12,221 nt of DNA from an uncultured Spartobacteria bacterium (GCA_903919105.1 CAIXGT010000207.1:1-12221); one strand, 5' to 3'. Positions 1-7,189 are shown, counted from the stretch's first letter. Made by a program: numbers and translations. Notes: generated from the letters alone by a model not told the origin.

Positions 1-39
1 GTCGAGGAGGCCCCCGAGCGGCTCTCGGTCACCCCCTGA
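1..39 (+). CDS. C-terminal tail of an upstream gene, possibly Lrp/AsnC-family regulator (partial)
   Basis: Frame 1 is open from the window edge to a TGA at 37-39 and reads VEEAPERLSVTP. It ends 24 bases before the aminotransferase start, as expected for an upstream operon partner. In Bacillus subtilis the closest relative I recognise for the next gene (alaT) is paired with alaR, an Lrp/AsnC regulator. From memory, the C-termini of such regulators resemble this tail (ERL followed by V/T-P). Twelve residues cannot identify a family, so the regulator call is inference from context. Frame 2 is also open to 65 but reads as low-complexity S/R/P. Confidence 0.35.
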   Translation, partial: VEEAPERLSVTP

Positions 40-63
40 CCGGAGCGCTAACGTTTTTCGGCC

Positions 64-1242
64 ATGAGCAGTTCCCGCATCGCGGAGCACGTCCGCAACA
101 TTCCCCGCTCGGGGATCCGCGATTTCTTCGAAATCGTCCAGTCGATGAAAGAGGTCATCTCCCTCGGCATCGGTGAGCCCGACTTCGTCACACCGTGGCA
201 TATCCGCGAGGCCGCCATCTATTCCCTCGAGAAAGGGAAAACCGGCTACACCTCCAACCTCGGAACCCCTCGCCTACGACGCGCGATTGCCAAGTATGTC
301 GAGCAGCACTTCGCCGTGGAGTATAACCCTCACGACGAGATCATCGTCACGGTCGGCGTCTCCGAGGCCATCGACCTCGCTCTACGCGCCCTTCTCAATC
401 CCGGTGACGAGGTCCTCTACCACGAGCCCTGCTATGTCTCCTACAGCCCCAGCATCCAACTTGCCGGGGGCGTCCCGGTGGCTGTGGCGACGCGCGCCGA
501 GGATGAGTTTTCACTCAAAGCCTCGGATCTTGCGAAGGCTGTCACGCCGAAGACCCGCGTGCTGATGTTGAATTTCCCGACGAATCCCACCGGTGCCGTC
601 ATGCCTCTGGAGGAACTCAAAAAAATTGCCGCCTTCGCCGTGAAGCACAATCTCGTCGTCCTGACCGATGAAATCTATAGCGAGCTCACCTACGATGAGC
701 TGCCACATCACTCCATCGCCGCACTTCCGGGGATGAAGGAACGGACGCTCTTTCTGCACGGATTCTCCAAGGCCTTTGCCATGACCGGATGGCGCATCGG
801 TTATGCCTGCGGTCCTGCTGACATCATCGAGGCGATGATGAAAATCCATCAGTACTCCATGCTCTGCGCCTCCATCATGAGCCAGGAGGCCGCCTGCGAG
901 GCTCTCGAACGCGGCCAGCGCAGCATGGAACGGATGAAGGAGGAATACCGCCTCCGCCGTAACTATATCGTCTCCTCCTTGAACGAGGCCGGCATTCCCT
1001 GCCATCTGCCGAAAGGAGCCTTCTATGTCTTCCCCGACATCCGAGGCACCGGACTTACCAGCAAGGAATTCTCACTTCAGCTTCTGGATGCGAAGAAAGT
1101 CGCTGTAGTTCCCGGAACAGCCTTCGGTCCCAGCGGTGAAGGCTATGTCCGGTGCAGTTATGCGGCCGGCATGGATCAGATTAAGTTGGCCTGCGAACGC
1201 ATTGCCGAATTTGTCCGCGACATTCCGGGGACCACCTCCTAA
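64..1242 (+). CDS. alaT: PLP-dependent class I/II aminotransferase, AlaT type
   Basis: This 392-residue cytoplasmic fold-type I aminotransferase probably interconverts alanine or a related amino acid with its 2-oxo acid, using 2-oxoglutarate/glutamate. Visible landmarks are the N-terminal PSGIRDFF-like segment followed by ISLGIGEPDF (33-42), NPTG with the conserved Asn174, TDEIY (201-205, with Asp202 for the PLP ring nitrogen and Tyr205), and the Schiff-base motif GFSKAFAMTGWRIGY with Lys236. The substrate-carboxylate Arg is Arg363 in GYVRCSYA. The sequence closely resembles B. subtilis AlaT (YugH) along its whole length, including KIHQYSM, GAFYVFP and VVPGTAFGPSGEGY; that comparison is from memory, not an alignment. 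Length is normal for the family. The ATG at 64 has no adjacent Shine-Dalgarno sequence; a GGAG lies too far upstream. Substrate specificity is uncertain, since aspartate or aromatic amino acids are possible. Confidence 0.8.
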   Translation: MSSSRIAEHVRNIPRSGIRDFFEIVQSMKEVISLGIGEPDFVTPWHIREAAIYSLEKGKTGYTSNLGTPRLRRAIAKYVEQHFAVEYNPHDEIIVTVGVSEAIDLALRALLNPGDEVLYHEPCYVSYSPSIQLAGGVPVAVATRAEDEFSLKASDLAKAVTPKTRVLMLNFPTNPTGAVMPLEELKKIAAFAVKHNLVVLTDEIYSELTYDELPHHSIAALPGMKERTLFLHGFSKAFAMTGWRIGYACGPADIIEAMMKIHQYSMLCASIMSQEAACEALERGQRSMERMKEEYRLRRNYIVSSLNEAGIPCHLPKGAFYVFPDIRGTGLTSKEFSLQLLDAKKVAVVPGTAFGPSGEGYVRCSYAAGMDQIKLACERIAEFVRDIPGTTS

Positions 1243-1254
1243 ATTTTGCCTCCT

Positions 1255-3174
1255 GTGAGCTACCGCGTCTTTGCACGAAAATACAGGCCTCAGAAATTTG
1301 AGGAGGTCGTTGGCCAGGAGCACATTACCCGGACTCTCCAGAATGCCATCACGGGGAATCGACTCGCCCAAGCCTACCTCTTTGTCGGGCCGCGCGGCGT
1401 CGGGAAGACCTCCTCGGCACGCATCCTTGCCAAGGCGCTGAACTGTCAGGCCAACAAGAACGGCCCCACGGACAATCCCTGTGGTGTTTGCGATGCCTGT
1501 GTCGAAATCGCCGAGGGGCGTAGCCTCGATGTCATGGAGATCGACGGGGCGAGCAACAATAGCGTCGAGAGCATTCGTACCCTGCGCGAGAACGCGTCCT
1601 ACGCCCCAGCGCGTGGCCCCTACAAGGTCTACTTGATTGACGAGGTTCACATGCTCACAACGGCGGCTTTCAATGCCCTCCTCAAGACGCTTGAGGAGCC
1701 ACCCGACCATGTGAAGTTCCTCTTCGCCACCACCGAGGCACAGAAGGTTCCCGCCACAATCCTGAGCCGCTGCCAACGCTTCGACCTACGCAGACTAACC
1801 CCGGAACAGATCTCCGGCCACCTTCTCTTCATCGCTAAAAACGAGAACATCGCCCTCGAGAGTGCTGCCGCCGATGCACTTGCGAAGGGAGCAGACGGGG
1901 CGATGCGCGACGCCGAGTCGATGCTCGATCAGGTGGTTGCCTTCTGCGGAAACACGATTGTCGCGGCAGATGTGCATAGCGTTTTCGGATTTACCCCACG
2001 GGAGACCGTTCTTGAACTGGGGCATGCTCTTGTGAACCGCGATACCCCTGCGGCTCTTGCCGTCGTGAAAGCGCAGGCAGAGGCAGGCAAGGATCTCTCC
2101 CGTCTGCTTGGTGATCTCGTGGGCCTTCTTCGCGACGTGCTTATCTCCAAGGTTCATCCACCGGAGAGTGCGACGGACGAGTCCCGGCTGGGAGAGGCGA
2201 TCGCTCAGGAAAAGCTGCTTGTCCTTCTCGATCACTTCGGTGAAACCGAAGGCCGTCTGCGCTGGGCCTCGGACAAAAAGCTCCAGCTGGACGTTGCCCT
2301 GATCAAGGCGGTGCATCTGCTCGAAGAGACGAGCCTCTCTGATGTTTTGGATGTCCTTACTGCCCTGCGGTCAGGAGCTCCTCTACCCGAGCGCCAGACG
2401 CCTAAGTTGTCGTCATTGCCCCCATCACGACCATCGCTTGCAGCAAAGCCTGTGACGCCTGTTTCCACTCCATCCCCTACATCTGCGTCAGCTGTAATCG
2501 CTGTAGGCAAAGAAGTTGAAGCTCCAAAGCCAGCTCCTGTAATTCAAGCGTCTCCCGCCGAACAGCCAACCACCGCTCCTGCACCAAGAGTAGAAGTTGT
2601 ACCAGCAGCAGCACTAGCAGCATTAGAAACTCTCCCGGCTGAATCGGCCTTCCCAACACCGGAACCCGACCATCCATTGACGCCATCCACGGACTCCGAT
2701 CCATGGAATACAGTTTCCATGAAGCTTGCAGCGGACTCCCCCCTCAAGTTCGGCTGGGTGGAGGATGGGCGTTTTGCAGGGCGTTCGGGAAATGCGATTA
2801 CCGTGGAGTTCCCACCCTCGCTCGAATCACACACGCAGACACTCTTCTGGCCTCAGGCAGTGAAGAAGATCGAAGAGCAACTCTCCACGTTGCTCGGTGA
2901 GCGTGTATCCTTCGTGCCGCAATTTACCGGCGAGGAACCGCCGCCGATTCCGGAACCAGAACCGGTAGCGCCTTCTGTTGCCAAACCTTCCTCTGCAACT
3001 TCTGCTGCATCCTCGGCTTCGAGGACATCCGTCACTCCAGCTGCAGCAGCAAAAGTCGAGGAGCCCTCTACGGGCCTCACTCCCGAGGAGATGGAAACCT
3101 TCAAGGCAGATCCGCTTATTAAAAAGGCTCTCGAGATCTTCAAGGCTGAGATACTCAATACAACAACCACCTGA
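1255..3174 (+). CDS. dnaX: DNA polymerase III subunit tau (gamma/tau clamp loader), DnaX
   Basis: This is the ATPase of the clamp loader, which opens the beta clamp and ties polymerase cores to the replisome. The product is 639 residues. From the GTG start: Walker A GPRGVGKT at about 45-52, zinc-binding cysteines at about 64, 76, 79 and 82 (CGVCDAC), Walker B with IDEVHML at about 128-134, and the SRC motif in ILSRCQRF at about 171-173. Domain III follows to about 365. Two Pro/Ala/Ser-rich linkers (about 375-480 and 560-605) flank a globular piece, the likely tau-specific region. I chose GTG 1255 because it gives the family-typical start (M)SYRVFARKYRP. An in-frame TTG at 1246 would add only three residues, MPP. 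Neither has a Shine-Dalgarno sequence. The gene starts 12 bases after alaT and is followed by ybaB. No classical A-AAA-AAG slippery site is seen at the domain III/IV junction, so a gamma form is not predicted. Confidence 0.93.
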   Translation: MSYRVFARKYRPQKFEEVVGQEHITRTLQNAITGNRLAQAYLFVGPRGVGKTSSARILAKALNCQANKNGPTDNPCGVCDACVEIAEGRSLDVMEIDGASNNSVESIRTLRENASYAPARGPYKVYLIDEVHMLTTAAFNALLKTLEEPPDHVKFLFATTEAQKVPATILSRCQRFDLRRLTPEQISGHLLFIAKNENIALESAAADALAKGADGAMRDAESMLDQVVAFCGNTIVAADVHSVFGFTPRETVLELGHALVNRDTPAALAVVKAQAEAGKDLSRLLGDLVGLLRDVLISKVHPPESATDESRLGEAIAQEKLLVLLDHFGETEGRLRWASDKKLQLDVALIKAVHLLEETSLSDVLDVLTALRSGAPLPERQTPKLSSLPPSRPSLAAKPVTPVSTPSPTSASAVIAVGKEVEAPKPAPVIQASPAEQPTTAPAPRVEVVPAAALAALETLPAESAFPTPEPDHPLTPSTDSDPWNTVSMKLAADSPLKFGWVEDGRFAGRSGNAITVEFPPSLESHTQTLFWPQAVKKIEEQLSTLLGERVSFVPQFTGEEPPPIPEPEPVAPSVAKPSSATSAASSASRTSVTPAAAAKVEEPSTGLTPEEMETFKADPLIKKALEIFKAEILNTTTT

Positions 3175-3187
3175 CCCATACTCGACG

Positions 3188-3499
3188 ATGAACATTGCAA
3201 AGATGATGAGCGCGGCCGCGAACGCGCAGAAGAAAATGGCCCAGATCCAGGAAGACCTTGCCAAGCGTGAGGTTGAATCCTCATCGGGCGGCGGCAAGGT
3301 AACCGTGAAGGCCTCAGGTGCCGGGGACATCCTTTCCATCAAGATCGCCCCCGAAGTGGTAAATGCCGATGATGTGGAGCTGCCCGAAGATCTCGTCCTG
3401 AGCGCCGTTCGTCAGGCGACCACCGACGCAAAGAAACTTGCTGCAGACGAGATGGGCAAGCTCACGGCAGGACTGGGCATCCCCGGTTTGCCGTTCTGA
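3188..3499 (+). CDS. ybaB: YbaB/EbfC family nucleoid-associated DNA-binding protein
   Basis: This is a 103-residue member of the YbaB/EbfC family, small dimeric proteins that bind DNA and associate with the nucleoid. The visible pattern fits: an amphipathic N-terminal helix (NIAKMMSAAANAQKKMAQIQ), a beta region with the conserved GGGKVTVKASGAGDILSIKI (35-54), an LPEDLVLSAVRQA helix (65-77), and a Gly/Leu-rich tail ending GLGIPGLPF. The ATG at 3188 gives the canonical family length. The frame stays open upstream to 2978, but that part overlaps dnaX and is not family sequence. It starts 13 bases after the dnaX stop, so it is very probably co-transcribed; dnaX-ybaB-recR is the common order, but recR does not follow here. 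Confidence 0.93.
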   Translation: MNIAKMMSAAANAQKKMAQIQEDLAKREVESSSGGGKVTVKASGAGDILSIKIAPEVVNADDVELPEDLVLSAVRQATTDAKKLAADEMGKLTAGLGIPGLPF

Positions 3500-3505
3500 A
3501 TTTTT

Positions 3506-3650
3506 AATCTGGAACTCAGGAACTGAGTAGCTGAGTAGCTGAAATTACTGAGGGAGGGGCGCAAATTATATCTAAATGCTCCATATGTTTTTCAACCTTC
3601 ATTCTCATTTCTGCTCTTGTCTTCTTTCCTGAGTTCCTGAGTTCCATATT
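3506..3650. repeat. Intergenic element bounded by a 19-bp near-perfect inverted repeat built of short tandem words
   Basis: The left arm at 3506-3524 (AATCTGGAACTCAGGAACT) and the right arm at 3632-3650 (AGTTCCTGAGTTCCATATT) are complementary at 18 of 19 positions, with 107 bases between them. Both arms continue into short tandem words: CTGAGTAG twice at 3523-3538, and TTCCTGAG twice at 3626-3641. The element fills most of the 180-base gap between ybaB and the alkene reductase gene. No open frame of note lies inside. It could be a dispersed intergenic repeat (MITE- or REP-like), a long hairpin acting as a terminator, or a regulatory structure. The repeat is seen directly; its role is not known. 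Confidence 0.6.
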
Positions 3651-3679
3651 TATTAGGTTTTCCCTCTCACAATACTCCC

Positions 3680-4765
3680 ATGTCCCAACCCGACCTACTC
3701 TCTCCTATCCAGTTGGGCCCTCTTACACTGCCCAACCGCATTTTCATGGCGCCGCTTACCCGGTGCCGGGCATCCGAGGGCCATATTCCCAACGATCTCA
3801 ATGTCGAGTACTACACCCAGCGAGCCTCGGCGGGACTGATCATCTCGGAAGCGACCTCCGTATCACCGCGCGGCTACGGCTATCCCAACACGCCAGGTAT
3901 CCATACTGAAGCTCAGGTGGCTGGTTGGAAAAAGATCACCACCGCCATTCATGCTAAGGGCGGCCATATTTATCTCCAGCTCTGGCATGTCGGCCGTATT
4001 TCGCATCCCGCCTATCAGGAGGATGGAATCCAGCCGGTTGCTCCTTCAGCAGTGAAACCTAAGGGACAGATTTTCACAGGCACCGGCATGGAGGAGTATG
4101 TGACTCCCCGAGCCCTCGAAATTAATGAAATTCCCAGCATCATTGCCGAGTATATCCATGGTGCGAAGCTTGCCCAGAAAGCTGGTTTCGATGGAGTCGA
4201 GATTCACAATGCCAACGGCTACCTGCTGGATCAGTTCCTGCGTGACGGCACGAACCAGCGTGGCGATAAATATGGAGGGCTAGTACAGAATAGAGCCCGT
4301 CTCACATTGGAGGTCACCGAGGCGGTTTGCAGTGTCTGGGGTGCGGATCGTGTCGGCATCCGTTTTTCTCCATCCGGTGTCTTCAACGACATGAGCGATA
4401 GCAACCCCCTGGAGACCTTCGGTCACGTGCTTCAGGAGTTGAACTGCTTGGGCCTGGCCTACTCCCACATCACGCAGGTGACGGCCCAAGATATCGCCCA
4501 CGGTGCCGTGGCAGGTGTCGGACCGAAAGAACTGAAGCCTTTCTGGAACGGCAAGATCGTTTCTGCCGGCGGCTTCACCCTTGAGTCGGGCAACAAGGCC
4601 CTAACCGAGGGCTGGGCTGATGCGATCGCATTCGGCGTTCCCTTCCTTTCCAACCCCGATCTCCCAGAACGCTTCCGTCGGAATGCATCGCTCAACAAAC
4701 CCGATGAGGCTTCTTTCTACGGGGGAACGGAGAAGGGTTACACGGATTATCCTTTCCTGAAATAA
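3680..4765 (+). CDS. Old Yellow Enzyme family alkene reductase (NemA-like, FMN-dependent)
   Basis: This 361-residue cytoplasmic TIM-barrel flavoenzyme belongs to a family that reduces activated C=C bonds of enones, N-ethylmaleimide and nitro compounds with NAD(P)H. Landmarks are MAPLTRCR (23-30, with Thr26 near the FMN N5), LQLWHVGR (99-106, with Gln100 and Trp102) and HNANGYLLDQFL (176-187). His176 and Asn179 form the substrate-binding pair and Tyr181 is the proton donor. Further on are RDGTNQRGDKYGG and the FMN-phosphate loop SAGGFT (295-300). The C-terminal phosphate-binding motif usually written GR.(F)I(A/S)NPDL reads GVPFLSNPDL, with Val320 in place of the usual Arg. Length is normal. 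It stands apart from its neighbours, with 180 bases upstream and 77 downstream, so it is probably its own unit. No Shine-Dalgarno sequence precedes the ATG. The physiological substrate cannot be read from sequence. Confidence 0.9.
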   Translation: MSQPDLLSPIQLGPLTLPNRIFMAPLTRCRASEGHIPNDLNVEYYTQRASAGLIISEATSVSPRGYGYPNTPGIHTEAQVAGWKKITTAIHAKGGHIYLQLWHVGRISHPAYQEDGIQPVAPSAVKPKGQIFTGTGMEEYVTPRALEINEIPSIIAEYIHGAKLAQKAGFDGVEIHNANGYLLDQFLRDGTNQRGDKYGGLVQNRARLTLEVTEAVCSVWGADRVGIRFSPSGVFNDMSDSNPLETFGHVLQELNCLGLAYSHITQVTAQDIAHGAVAGVGPKELKPFWNGKIVSAGGFTLESGNKALTEGWADAIAFGVPFLSNPDLPERFRRNASLNKPDEASFYGGTEKGYTDYPFLK

Positions 4766-4801
4766 TCGTTTGGAACTCCCTGGAGGCATCCCGGCCATCA
4801 A

Positions 4802-4819
4802 ATGATTGACTTCAATCAT
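4802..4819. promoter_or_regulatory. Perfect 7-4-7 palindrome, candidate operator of the RhaR-like regulator
   Basis: ATGATTG at 4802-4808, spacer ACTT, then CAATCAT at 4813-4819 form a perfect inverted repeat. It overlaps the predicted -35 box and ends 24 bases before the regulator start codon. DeoR-family repressors often bind palindromes or repeats over their own promoters, so negative autoregulation of the operon is a reasonable inference. I found no second copy elsewhere in the window. Confidence 0.5.
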
Positions 4820-4834
4820 ATAGGACTCGATACT
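4806..4834 (+). promoter_or_regulatory. Sigma70-like promoter of the rha-lut operon
   Basis: A -35 hexamer TTGACT (4806-4811, 5 of 6 to consensus) and a -10 hexamer GATACT (4829-4834, 4 of 6) are separated by 17 bases, the optimal spacing. The expected transcription start, 6-8 bases after the -10 box, falls at about 4841-4842, directly at the ATG at 4843. The regulator mRNA would then be leaderless or nearly so. The assignment rests on hexamer match and spacing alone. Confidence 0.5.
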
Positions 4835-4842
4835 TTCTCTTT

Positions 4843-5625
4843 ATGCGCGTTCCCCGACAAGTCGTCGAAGCCAGGCGGTCTCGCTTGACAGAGCTCCTTC
4901 TGGAGCGGGGCTATCTACCTATTAGCCAACTCTGTGAGGAGCTCGGCGTCTCCGAGGCAACGGCACGTCGCGACCTCTCGGTCTTGGAAAGCGAGGAGCG
5001 GATCACCCGCACCTACGGGGGAGCCCTCGGGGAGTTCAACGCAACCTTCACTTCCTTCCGTGAGCGTCTCCGCGAGGGAACCGAGGCCAAGGGTTTGATT
5101 GCGCGCACCGCCGTCTCACTCATCAAACCGGGTATGAGCGTCTACCTCGATGCCGGAACGACCGCATTTGTCATCGCCCAGGAACTCCGCCGCAATCTTC
5201 CTGAGAGGCTGACTATCATCACGAATAACCTTGCCCTTCTCGAAACGCTCGGCTCCCTGCCAAGTACCAAGACGATCCTGCTTGGAGGACAGCTCCTCGA
5301 GCGTCAGTCGGTTCTTCTCGGCAACGAGGCCGTGAAAGCTGCCTCAGCGCAGGAGATCAATATCGCTTTTCTCAGCGCGCAAGGGATGACCGAGCAGGGC
5401 CTATGGAACTCCCAGCGTGACATTATTCGCCTCCAGCAAGCCGTGCTGAAACGAGCAGAGAGATCATGCTTCTGCCTGGATCGTTCCAAGCTAGGTCGCA
5501 CGGCCCCCGAACACCTCACTTCTTGGCCAAAAGTCGGGACACTTGTCAGCGATCTCTCCCTCCCTGAGCTTCGCCAATCGGGCATCACGCTCAAACCCGG
5601 TGTCCTTCTTCACTCTCAGTCCTAG
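4843..5625 (+). CDS. rhaR: DeoR-family transcriptional regulator, probable rhamnose-operon repressor (RhaR-like)
   Basis: The product is a 260-residue DeoR-family regulator. The N-terminal winged helix-turn-helix spans about 10-62: RRSRLTELLLERGYLPISQL, then GVSEATARRDLSVLE with the recognition helix, then RTYGGAL, matching the family signature. The C-terminal effector domain shows YLDAGTTA (101-108), a sugar-phosphate-binding loop, TNNLAL (127-132), LLGGQL (146-151) and CLDRSKLGR (211-219). DeoR proteins sense phosphorylated sugars; in B. subtilis the rhamnose operon is controlled by a DeoR-type RhaR that precedes rhaB, the same order as here. By analogy the inducer would be L-rhamnulose-1-phosphate, which is inference. 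rhaB follows after 26 bases, and a palindrome and promoter lie just upstream. The ATG at 4843 has no Shine-Dalgarno sequence; the domain begins normally after it. Confidence 0.85.
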   Translation: MRVPRQVVEARRSRLTELLLERGYLPISQLCEELGVSEATARRDLSVLESEERITRTYGGALGEFNATFTSFRERLREGTEAKGLIARTAVSLIKPGMSVYLDAGTTAFVIAQELRRNLPERLTIITNNLALLETLGSLPSTKTILLGGQLLERQSVLLGNEAVKAASAQEINIAFLSAQGMTEQGLWNSQRDIIRLQQAVLKRAERSCFCLDRSKLGRTAPEHLTSWPKVGTLVSDLSLPELRQSGITLKPGVLLHSQS

Positions 5626-5633
5626 CATTCCAA
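5617..5633 (+). promoter_or_regulatory. Leader element copy 1 (before rhaB)
   Basis: CAGTCCTAGCATTCCAA overlaps the stop codon of the regulator gene (TAG at 5623-5625) and ends 18 bases before the rhaB ATG. It matches the copy before rhaEW at 15 of 17 positions. Each copy can be read as two 9-base words, CAGTCCTAR and CAKTCCAAY. Function is unknown: it could be an operator, an mRNA-processing site or a translational element. Confidence 0.35.
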
Positions 5634-5651
5634 CACAACTCATCTAATACG

Positions 5652-7139
5652 ATGCCTTCACACTCTCACTACCTCGCTATTGATCTAGGTGCCGAGAGTG
5701 GCCGCGTCATGCTTGGAACGCTCTGGGACGGGCGCCTGACGCTGGAGGAGATTCACCGTTTCTCAAACGCCGCAGTGTTGGTGAACGGCTCCCGACGGTG
5801 GGATTTGCTTCATCTTTACGCCGAGATCTTGGAGGGGTTGAGGAAAGCGGGGGCCAGAGGACTTCCGATCCGGTCGCTCAGTTCCGACTCCTGGGGGGTC
5901 GATTACGCCTTCATGAAAGGACGGGAGCCCTTCCTCTCAGCCCCCTATCAGTACCGCGATGAGCGAACCGAAGGGGCTTATGAAAAAATGCCTGTAACCC
6001 GTGCCGAAATCTACGCGGCTACCGGCATCCAGTTCATGACTCTCAATACGATCTGCCAGTTCCACACCGACCTGCAGGAGCGACCTGAGATTCTCGGCTT
6101 TGCCGATAGTTTTCTCCTGATCGCCGATCTTGTGAATCACCTTCTGGGCGGGAAGGCGGTGGCCGAGGCCTCGCTAGCCAGCACTACCCAGCTCTTTGAT
6201 CCCGCAACGATGGACTGGGCTCGGCCATTGATTAACCAACTTGGTCTTCCCGAAGCAATCTTTCCAAAGGTCGTACCCTCCGGAACAATGATCGGAACTC
6301 TGTCTACGGAGCTCCAGTCGGAAACCCGCCTAGGCGCCGTCAAGGTGGTCGCCACCTGCTCCCATGATACAGGAGCGGCCGTCGCTGCTGTCCCAGCTAG
6401 TGATGAGACCGGCTGGGCCTACCTCAGCTCCGGCACCTGGTCACTTCTCGGCGTGGAGTCTCCAAGCCCGGTGCTGACGGAGAAAGCCCGCGAACTGAAT
6501 TTTACCAACGAAGTAGGTTATGGCGGCAGTATCCGTCTGCTGAAGAACGTCGCAGGCCTCTGGATCCTCCAAGAGTGCATGCGTTTCTGGCGTGAGAGCG
6601 GCCACGACTACTCCTACACCGATCTTGTAAATCTCGCCCTTGAAACACCGGCCCTTGTTTCGTTGATCAACCCCGCTGACACCCGCTTCGGACGCTCCGG
6701 TGGGACGACAGCATCGGGCGGTATGCCAGCTCGCATCGCTGAGTATTGCCGCGAGACCTCCCAGGCCATTCCTGAAAGTGTGGGGTCGATCGCCCGATGT
6801 ATCCTTGAGAGTCTCTCCCTGCTCTACCGAAAGAGTCTTGGGGAGCTCGAGCGGCTCACTGGCCAAGCGATCAACCGACTCCACATCGTCGGCGGGGGAA
6901 CTCGCAATGATCTGCTCAATCAATGCGCGGCAAGCGCCACCGGGCGACCCGTCATCACAGGTCCGGTCGAAGCGACTGCCGCAGGGAATATCCTCATTCA
7001 GGCGCTCTCCGACGGAGCCGTATCCTCCCTTACTGAGGCACGACAGATCGTCGCCCGCTCCTTCCCTCAGAACACGTACAAGCCGCAGGATGCACCCGAT
7101 TGGGAAGCCGCCTATAAGAGGTTTACCACTCTCCCCTGA
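5652..7139 (+). CDS. rhaB: Rhamnulokinase (FGGY carbohydrate kinase)
   Basis: This 495-residue cytoplasmic kinase is predicted to phosphorylate L-rhamnulose to L-rhamnulose-1-phosphate with ATP. The N-terminal FGGY half starts with AIDLGAESGRVMLG (9-22), the phosphate-1 loop in the form typical of rhamnulokinases. SDSWGVDYAF (78-87) and the YQYRDERT substrate region (99-106) follow. The C-terminal half has CSHDTGAAV (236-244) with Asp239 as catalytic base, SSGTWSLLGVE (259-269), LLKNVAGLWILQE (296-308), and the adenosine motif IVGGGTRNDLLNQ (412-424). Length agrees with RhaB (about 480-490). Downstream is a rhamnulose-1-phosphate aldolase fusion, which supports rhamnulose over fuculose or xylulose. 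It lies 26 bases after the regulator and 50 before rhaEW, in one apparent operon. No Shine-Dalgarno sequence precedes the ATG. Some activity on L-fuculose cannot be excluded. Confidence 0.9.
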   Translation: MPSHSHYLAIDLGAESGRVMLGTLWDGRLTLEEIHRFSNAAVLVNGSRRWDLLHLYAEILEGLRKAGARGLPIRSLSSDSWGVDYAFMKGREPFLSAPYQYRDERTEGAYEKMPVTRAEIYAATGIQFMTLNTICQFHTDLQERPEILGFADSFLLIADLVNHLLGGKAVAEASLASTTQLFDPATMDWARPLINQLGLPEAIFPKVVPSGTMIGTLSTELQSETRLGAVKVVATCSHDTGAAVAAVPASDETGWAYLSSGTWSLLGVESPSPVLTEKARELNFTNEVGYGGSIRLLKNVAGLWILQECMRFWRESGHDYSYTDLVNLALETPALVSLINPADTRFGRSGGTTASGGMPARIAEYCRETSQAIPESVGSIARCILESLSLLYRKSLGELERLTGQAINRLHIVGGGTRNDLLNQCAASATGRPVITGPVEATAAGNILIQALSDGAVSSLTEARQIVARSFPQNTYKPQDAPDWEAAYKRFTTLP

Positions 7140-7145
7140 TCATTG

Positions 7146-7189
7146 CAGTCCTAACAGTCCAATAGCCTTCAGCCCAAACACCTAAAAAC
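7146..7189 (+). promoter_or_regulatory. Leader element copy 2 (before rhaEW)
   Basis: The core CAGTCCTAACAGTCCAA (7146-7162) contains a direct repeat of CAGTCC with a 9-base period and is followed by 27 bases up to the ATG. The stretch 7150-7189 aligns without gaps to 9419-9458 before lutA with 27 of 40 bases identical, including CTAACA, CTTCAGC and AAAC, at the same distance from the start codon. The similarity is directly visible; a role in regulator binding, transcript processing or start recognition is conjecture. Confidence 0.4.

Noticed and set aside
2274..2342. C-AAA-AAG in the dnaX frame, followed by a -1 frame that stops at 2340-2342, as a programmed frameshift making a gamma subunit
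   Set aside because: The heptamer is not the classical A-AAA-AAG. The product would be cut inside domain III, earlier than known gamma forms, and I see no strong downstream stem-loop.
2978..3187. Upstream extension of the ybaB frame
   Set aside because: It overlaps the dnaX C-terminal coding region and gives low-complexity S/R/L sequence. ATG 3188 yields the exact family length.
4766..4801. CTCC-CT-GGAG near 4775-4784 as a terminator hairpin after the alkene reductase gene
   Set aside because: The loop would have two bases and no T run follows.
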